DNA from: Verrucomicrobiota bacterium
GTDB taxonomy: Bacteria > Verrucomicrobiota > Verrucomicrobiia > Limisphaerales > UBA8199
DNA length: 38,619 nucleotides
Direction of reading: 5' to 3'
Assembly: GCA_003176045.1 (NCBI GenBank)
Contig: PSRM01000300.1
Location: 1-38,619, forward strand
Shown piece after piece: positions 35,101 to 38,619 of this stretch. Under the pieces are notes generated by a model. It was not told where the DNA came from. It was given only the letters and a program-made list of their open reading frames with translations, and did no database searches. Position 1 is the first letter of the stretch. The number at the start of each line of letters is the position of its first letter. Position numbers and translations under genes: made by a program.

Positions 35101-36234
35101 GGAACTGTTTACCACAACGGCGCCTGGGGCGGCACGTTGAAAATCGGCAGTTCGATCCTGCAAGCCGATTCTTCTACCGGCACCATTGATGCCAAGTACA
35201 GCTCGCCGTTCACCTCCCTCGGTTATAATCTCAGCAGCGACAATGCCGCGGGAATGTTGAATCAGCCCACAGATCAGATCAACGCCGATCCAATGCTCAC
35301 CACCTATTACTACTCGATTTTCGCAGGCTCGCAGTATGCTTATTTCTCCGCCTACGTCCCCGCTTGCGGCAGCCCGGCAATTGACCGCGGCCGCAATCTC
35401 AGCGGCCTGGCCACCGACCAACTCGGCTACCCCCGCACCTTCGACGACGCGCTCCTGGCGAACGTGCCGGGCGGCGACGGCACTGACATCGGTGCGTTCG
35501 AGTTGCAAAAATCCTGCTTCCGCCCGCCGGTGGCAAAGTGCCAAAGCGTGATTGTATCGGCGGACGCCACTTGCACCGCCGCCGCTTCAATAGATAGCGG
35601 CTCGTTCGACCCGGATGGCGGCCCGCTTGCCCTGACACAAACTCCTGCCGGACCATATCCGCTGGGAACTAATGTTGTCACGCTCACAGCTACGGATATC
35701 CACGGCCTCTCCAGTTCGGTCAACGGCCTGATCATCGTGGTGGACACCACCGCGCCCGACATTAATTGCCCAACAAACATGGTTGCCGACGCGACCACCC
35801 CGCGAGGCGCGGTTGTCACCTTCGCTGCCACCGCCACCGATGCCTGCTCCGGCCCGCCGATCTTCGTCTGCCAGCCCGCTTCCGGCAGCATTTTTCCCAT
35901 CGGCACAACCACTGTCACCTGCACCGCCACAGACCTGGCCGGCAATGTGAGTTCGCGCCAATTCCAGGTGACCGTGCTAGGCCCACGCGACATGCTCCAG
36001 GATTTAATCGGCGCCATCAACGTCGGCATCGCTCGCCCCCAGCCCCTCCTCGCCACGCTGAACGCCGCCCTGGCTTCCCTCCAGGCCGGCAACAGCGCCT
36101 CCGCCGCCGGCCAGTTGGGCGCCTTCGAAAATCAAGTGCGCGCCCAAATCGCTCCGCAAAACTCCACCCTCGCCCAAACCCTCATCGAGCAAGCCAATCA
36201 AATAGTCGCCGCCTCAGGCCTGGCTCATCATTAG
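32173..36234 (+). CDS. Large exported beta-helix protein with choice-of-anchor Q and HYR domains, internally duplicated
   Basis: 1353 residues from ATG 32173 (signal peptide MKTMKNLTKNHLTGRICICL...). The frame is open to 31960, but that part is repeat sequence. Two homologous halves each start with VTSxxDxGPGTxREAx (residues ~37 and ~616). They continue with many GGAIYN / SGSxFxxN / NSTLSGN beta-helix rungs. Each closes with a choice-of-anchor-Q-like segment (SPALDKGNNF ... GDGTDIGAFEAY; PAIDRGRNLS ... GDGTDIGAFELQ), followed by an HYR-like domain (GPYFLGTNLVTLTVTD; GPYPLGTNVVTLTATD). A further HYR domain (DTTAPDINCPTNMVADATT ... TVTCTATDLAGN) and an alanine-rich helical tail end it. It is likely a surface adhesin or carbohydrate-interacting protein; no catalytic site was seen. 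Confidence 0.88.
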   Translation: MKTMKNLTKNHLTGRICICLTLALTVLADQICRAAVVTSTDDSGPGTLREAVANATDGDVITFATAGQISLQSNLDITNSVTIVGPGAGNCTLEFASPDAYLYIAPDVTVSVSGLTFNDSFGSAIVIYSAHLALSNCVVANCAQEVGNGAIYNLGWLTVSGSRFANNGGGAILNELSALVLNSGFTDNRGGAIINLDADLVVNQCTFVGNTSDTGGGGIYSLASTAQVIGSSFVQNSAEEGGAIYNSGEGASATMTVSNCAFDNNWTWGEGGGAIYNYVYSYYDSAGQAILSLNNNTFSANQATGYGRGGAIYNFGGWDSGYWANLEGYSYWQWDYINEGGNATVSLANNTLSGNMAYSGGAIANTAQGAENVAFVHLLNSTLSGNSVQGDTTSLGTSLYNEGPEEDRQYYAGNVQIWLGSTILNGSNKANIINQYGTITSMGYNLCSDNGGGFLNGPADQIYSNPKLGPLQDNGGPTLTHALLDGSPALDKGNNFSAAPYDQRGASFPRTLDDVTIANAPRGDGTDIGAFEAYRSPHQIPVAKCKNVTLPVAAACMANASIDDGSFSPEGEPVTLTQTPPGPYFLGTNLVTLTVTDSAGASASCTGIVTVTPAIHTWRVTSLADNGPGTFREALGKACQGDTINFAVTGTIELASGELLLNQSINIIGPGPELLKVTESGNATGWMFHVMGSNNVVSISGLAITNGWYWGVPGIKRNCGGILNEGAGLSLSNCVVSRNTSGILSSGTLSVTSSTFSGNGAGDGAAIANSGSAVISSSLFTYNQASDHGGAIHNYGDMTISGSSFEFNSALDGGAICNLGSWLKRGTLTITNSGFSYNFASSYTFGGGGIYNYGGALTIASSAFSQNSTSGFGGAILSHDEDADTALATATIVNSSFSYNNAGSAGAIANLGATLWMANCSLGGNRASGAAAVENMFDQAWSEAASSSGANGWVAVAPTATILNCTLAGNTSSEGIGTVYHNGAWGGTLKIGSSILQADSSTGTIDAKYSSPFTSLGYNLSSDNAAGMLNQPTDQINADPMLTTYYYSIFAGSQYAYFSAYVPACGSPAIDRGRNLSGLATDQLGYPRTFDDALLANVPGGDGTDIGAFELQKSCFRPPVAKCQSVIVSADATCTAAASIDSGSFDPDGGPLALTQTPAGPYPLGTNVVTLTATDIHGLSSSVNGLIIVVDTTAPDINCPTNMVADATTPRGAVVTFAATATDACSGPPIFVCQPASGSIFPIGTTTVTCTATDLAGNVSSRQFQVTVLGPRDMLQDLIGAINVGIARPQPLLATLNAALASLQAGNSASAAGQLGAFENQVRAQIAPQNSTLAQTLIEQANQIVAASGLAHH

Positions 36235-36392
36235 AAACCGGGTTTAGGACGGTCCGGCTGCGGTGGTTGCTCAGTGGAACAGTTCAGCTCAGCACGAAGT
36301 CATGGTTCGTTTCGCTCAGCGAGAAGAAACTCCCTCATTTTGAGTTGAATGCGGCCAAATCGGGCGGAGGCTCAGCGGCCCTCCCACATAGC

Positions 36393-36872
36393 CTACACGC
36401 CGAGGGAAAGGCTTTGCTGAGAAAAAACGTCATCCGGGAGCGCCGGCGATAGCCGAGCCAGGAGATTCCTGAATCTTCCCAACTCATCCTTAAGCCAAAT
36501 TATCCCCTGAGGTGGCACGAAGCCGGGAACCAGCTCCTCAACCTCGGCAAGATGGATTGGCCTAAGCGGATGCACCGCGCCCACGTGAAATCCCACGGCG
36601 AGAGGAACGTCCAGAAAATAGGCCAGGTAATCCTCCTCGTTGATTCCGAGTGTTTGATGGTGCTTGCTCCACATTTCGCGCACGGGGAGCTTCTCTACGC
36701 ATTCGATTCGGAACCAAAAGCTCAATTTCTGCTCCGGCGCCGAAGAATAGACCAGAATTACGTCTCCTGCACGCAGGCCCATTGACGACTTGCGCAGTTC
36801 AATGGTCTTACTGCCAGCCAGGATCTGGTTCGCGTAAATCGGCTTGATAGATAGGATGGCCGCCGTACTCAT
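36393..36872 (-). CDS. ASCH (PUA-like) domain protein
   Basis: 159 residues from ATG 36872. The N-terminus AILSIKPIYANQILAGSKTI followed by ELRK is the hallmark of ASCH/PUA-like proteins, which are thought to bind RNA or modified nucleotides. DVILVYSSAPEQKLSFWFRI continues the barrel. It is cytoplasmic. The start codon overlaps, as ATGA, the end of a short upstream frame (VVIKEWLEVAQEAKRKSRHP), suggesting a coupled two-gene unit; related ASCH proteins often pair with a small partner. Confidence 0.82.
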   Translation of the reverse strand: MSTAAILSIKPIYANQILAGSKTIELRKSSMGLRAGDVILVYSSAPEQKLSFWFRIECVEKLPVREMWSKHHQTLGINEEDYLAYFLDVPLAVGFHVGAVHPLRPIHLAEVEELVPGFVPPQGIIWLKDELGRFRNLLARLSPALPDDVFSQQSLSLGV

Positions 36873-37077
36873 GGGTGCCGGGATTTTCGCTTAGCCTCCT
36901 GCGCAACCTCCAGCCACTCCTTGATAACCACCAGGGAATCTTGAGGAAGGAGAGCGCAATAGTGTGTTGCCGTTCACTGAGGAGGCGACAGATTTGAGAA
37001 ACATCGTTGCGTTCATGCCCTCTGTTCTCTCGCTTACTCCTGTTTCTGCCACCCGATTTTTTACTAAACCGGTCCAC
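36869..37077 (-). pseudogene. Probable small coupled partner of the ASCH gene, frameshifted
   Basis: Two frames on the minus strand look like pieces of one small protein. The upstream piece contains HERNDVSQICRLLSERQ and the downstream piece YCALLPQDSLVVIKEWLEVA plus QEAKRKSRHP, stopping in ATGA overlap with the ASCH start. Removing one AC from the CAACACAC run (about 36962-36967) joins them. The upstream frame can begin at GTG 37077, overlapping the stop of the PEP-CTERM gene by 14 bp, though the real start is unclear. The product would be about 68 residues, basic and helical. No family recognised. Confidence 0.42.
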
Positions 37078-37732
37078 TGCTGAACACCCGTTTCCGAGCA
37101 GCTAGCGCGATGCCTCCACCCAGTACCAGTGCGGTTGTGCTGGGCTCCGGGACAGGTGTAGCGTCCACAGCCATGACCATTTGATACCGAAAACCAGAAG
37201 TAAATCCCCCGCTAGTGAATGTCGTCCGCTGCATTGTCCAACCTGCCTGATTGGTATAACTGAAGTTGGTAAAAAATATGTCAACGCTGCCGCCCGGAAG
37301 ACAGGTGACCGCAAGCGTATACTTGGTGGATGGGTCCAGCGAAATCGGGGCACCGGGCGAAAAATCAACAAAGCTGCTATAGTCCGGCCATGGCGACGGC
37401 TTGGGATCAAAGGCGGGATTTCCGAAACTGCCCAGAATAACTCCATCGCTTACACGAGACAGTTGGATGCTAAGAAGGTCCCCGGGCAGGAAGGCTGCCG
37501 GGTAAAACTCCAGTGTAATGCCAGTGACATCGTAACTGCTGCCTGCGCCGGTCGTAAAATGAGCACTATACTCGTTGTCCGAAGACACCCCTTCGATATC
37601 TCCTATTCCTCCTCCGCTAGGCAATGGGTAATCGAGATTGCTGAGGTATACCGTAGCCGAGGCTTTATTGCTGGCCCCGGACAGAGTCACGAGGGCCACG
37701 ACCAAAGCTAGCCAAGACTGCCTATGTCGCAT
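37064..37732 (-). CDS. PEP-CTERM exported protein (choice-of-anchor type)
   Basis: 222 residues from ATG 37732, with signal peptide SWLALVVALVTLSGASNKASA. The body is a beta-sandwich with DIEGVSSDNEYSAHFTTGAG, YDVTGITLEFYPAAFLPGD and LDPSTKYTLAVTCLPGG, resembling choice-of-anchor R-type domains. The C-terminus is a PEP-CTERM signal: VPEPSTTALVLGGGIALAA then RKR. It should be exported and processed by an exosortase. It is followed immediately by the possible ASCH partner. Confidence 0.85.
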   Translation of the reverse strand: MRHRQSWLALVVALVTLSGASNKASATVYLSNLDYPLPSGGGIGDIEGVSSDNEYSAHFTTGAGSSYDVTGITLEFYPAAFLPGDLLSIQLSRVSDGVILGSFGNPAFDPKPSPWPDYSSFVDFSPGAPISLDPSTKYTLAVTCLPGGSVDIFFTNFSYTNQAGWTMQRTTFTSGGFTSGFRYQMVMAVDATPVPEPSTTALVLGGGIALAARKRVFSSGPV

Positions 37733-37948
37733 AAGTCAGCTTATCCTAAATCGGTGAGATTGGATGTCAAGCAGAATCGCATTGCCAAGGTAAGGGCTCA
37801 AAGGTATGAGAAAATCCACAAACCCCGTAGCCGCCCAGGTAACGAGGCACTGAAATCCTTGGCACTCCCAGGTTACAAAACAAGCCGGAGCCGCATTACC
37901 TCCGGCTGCTACAACAGTTGCCTCTATCGGTGTCCGAAGCCTGCGGGT
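37733..37948. other. Intergenic stretch containing the second GTAACGAGGC repeat
   Basis: The repeat copy 2 spans 37827-37912. The remaining sequence (37733-37826 and 37913-37948) shows no supportable gene; it presumably holds the promoter of the PEP-CTERM gene. Confidence 0.55.
37827..37912. repeat. Dispersed palindromic repeat (GTAACGAGGC family), copy 2
   Basis: GTAGCCGCCCAGGTAACGAG begins the 5' arm and CGCATTACCTCCGGCTGCTA closes the 3' arm. The core GTAACGAGGCACTGAAATCC differs by one base from copy 1 (18198-18217). The interior differs from copy 1, so the arms, not the loop, are conserved. Confidence 0.7.
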
Positions 37949-38083
37949 TCACAACACGCCGCCGCCTGCCGCTGCTCCCCCCGTCGCCGCAGTCACGAGT
38001 TTCCCTTCCCCCACAACCATCGTCCCATCCTCCAGCGTCTCCACGCTGCTCCCGTCCGAATATTCTTCCATCGTCCGCTTCAT
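37949..38083 (-). CDS. Possible micro-ORF of 44 residues
   Basis: ATG 38083 starts MKRTMEEYSDGSSVETLEDG and the frame ends AAAGGGVL at 37949. Its ATG overlaps the stop of another short frame upstream (ATGA), and the N-terminal composition looks protein-like. No family was recognised. Coding status is uncertain because of its length and the glycine/alanine-rich end. Confidence 0.35.
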   Translation of the reverse strand: MKRTMEEYSDGSSVETLEDGTMVVGEGKLVTAATGGAAAGGGVL

Positions 38084-38208
38084 TGGGGGACTTTTTGCCA
38101 GACATGTGGTCTGACGGCGAACTTGCCGATCAGTAGTTTGATGGCCACGCGGAACCGGTATCCGGGGATTCCATCCAGGGGAAGGAAAGTGTCAATGGCT
38201 CCATCTGA
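38080..38208 (-). CDS. Possible short coding remnant upstream of the micro-ORF
   Basis: The minus frame reads DGAIDTFLPLDGIPGYRFRV then AIKLLIGKFAVRPHVWQKVP-Q and stops in ATGA overlap with the next micro-ORF. No ATG, GTG or TTG lies before the protein-like part; an in-frame TGA occurs just upstream. It may be the 3' remnant of a decayed gene. The span given is the readable part, not a defined gene. Confidence 0.28.
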   Translation of the reverse strand, partial: SDGAIDTFLPLDGIPGYRFRVAIKLLIGKFAVRPHVWQKVPQ

Positions 38209-38279
38209 ATGAAGACTTCACAACGGATCTACCGTCACGTAGTGCCGCCAGAGGCAGCTTGAATCGGTGGAGATGAAGC

Positions 38280-38619
38280 TCAAGAGCGCTGCCTTTGCCG
38301 GCCCGTGGAGCGAGGCGAGCGCCCGCGCTGTTTGTCCTGCCTCCGCCCGGGTCGGAAGGAGGTTGTGGCCTCGGAATCAAAGCCCTCGCTCATGCGGCCC
38401 TTCGGTTCTGAAGGCGGACGAGCCTCGGTGACGGTGATGTGCCGGCCGCAAAGCTCGCAACAATGGAGGTCTCTCAGCGCGGCAGCCGCCAGCTCCGGAG
38501 TGGCCATGGTCACGAAAGCAAATCCGCGTGATTGGCTTGATGTGGGATCGAGCATTAGCTCGACTGCCGTGACTGCTCCGGCCCGCCAAAACAAGTCTCG
38601 TAAATCGGCTTCACTGACG
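38280..38619 (-). CDS. RRM-domain RNA-binding protein, N-terminus cut by the window edge
   Basis: The frame is open to the right edge. The readable part begins VSEADLRDLFWRAGAVTAVE, matching helix 1 and strand 2 of an RRM. The RNP1 motif is in SRGFAFVTM, followed by AAALRDLHCCELCGRHITVT as the last helix and strand. RNP2 lies outside the window. The tail is Arg/Ser/Gly-rich (RPGRRQDKQRGRSPRSTGRQ), as in small bacterial glycine-rich RRM proteins linked to cold or RNA metabolism. A TTG at 38594 is an artefactual start, since coding sequence clearly continues upstream. Confidence 0.88.
   Translation of the reverse strand, partial: VSEADLRDLFWRAGAVTAVELMLDPTSSQSRGFAFVTMATPELAAAALRDLHCCELCGRHITVTEARPPSEPKGRMSEGFDSEATTSFRPGRRQDKQRGRSPRSTGRQRQRS

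Noticed and set aside
36895..37020. Alternative minus-strand reading MNATMFLKSVASSVNG in the ASCH upstream region
   Set aside because: It ends in a glycine/alanine-rich run, has no coupling to the ASCH start and looks less protein-like than the joined frame.
37724..38212. 162-residue plus-strand open frame
   Set aside because: It runs antisense through a palindromic repeat and the micro-ORFs, has cysteine/arginine-rich random composition and no recognisable motif.

Overview
The window looks like chromosomal DNA of a free-living Verrucomicrobiota bacterium, probably of the Pedosphaera/Limisphaerales type. The evidence is indirect: a 14-copy 'GloVer' tandem-repeat protein, an HAF-repeat protein, several PEP-CTERM sorting signals, a Porin_5-type porin, a recurrent C-terminal module ending in FYR-x-x-x-P, many palindromic intergenic repeats, and an ECF sigma factor coupled to a Ser/Thr kinase. 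No rRNA, tRNA, CRISPR array, transposase or prophage was seen. Many genes use GTG starts and lack a clear Shine-Dalgarno sequence, so several starts are uncertain and are discussed gene by gene.

Layout. (1) 1-4316, minus strand: a two-partner secretion locus. An AraC-type regulator overlaps tpsB (outer-membrane transporter), followed by tpsA (secreted haemagglutinin-like exoprotein). The tpsA frame runs off the left edge. (2) 4594-8490, minus: a Porin_5-type porin, a secreted protein of unknown function and a PstS-like solute-binding protein, with a terminator-like hairpin after the last. No ABC permease or ATPase is present. (3) 8731-13372, plus: argA (N-acetylglutamate synthase), proA (glutamyl phosphate reductase), an overlapping pair of small unknown genes and a putative ATP-grasp-like protein. 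(4) 13373-18290: a run of tandem hairpins, a secreted GH13 glucan-active enzyme, a CvpA-like membrane protein and a monohaem cytochrome-like exported protein. (5) 18291-29734, minus: a block of exported repeat proteins (two PQQ-propeller/Ig paralogues, a frameshifted PEP-CTERM protein, an HAF-repeat protein and a GloVer-repeat protein) with an ECF sigma/kinase pair embedded in it. (6) 29830-38619: a TPR lipoprotein, a DUF362 protein, a 1353-residue internally duplicated beta-helix protein, an ASCH-domain protein with a broken coupled partner, a PEP-CTERM protein, two possible micro-ORFs and a partial RRM RNA-binding protein.

Most of the coding capacity goes to the cell surface and periplasm: TPS exoprotein, porin, solute-binding protein, glucan hydrolase, propellers, beta-helix and PEP-CTERM proteins. 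The most unusual signal is a roughly 80-bp element conserved upstream of three separate exported-protein genes in region 5 (20519-20600, 22757-22837, 25441-25513). It has fixed internal spacing and lies in the same block as the ECF sigma/kinase pair. Palindromic repeats repeatedly intrude on 5' gene ends, and in the GH13 gene a repeat appears to supply the most plausible start codon.
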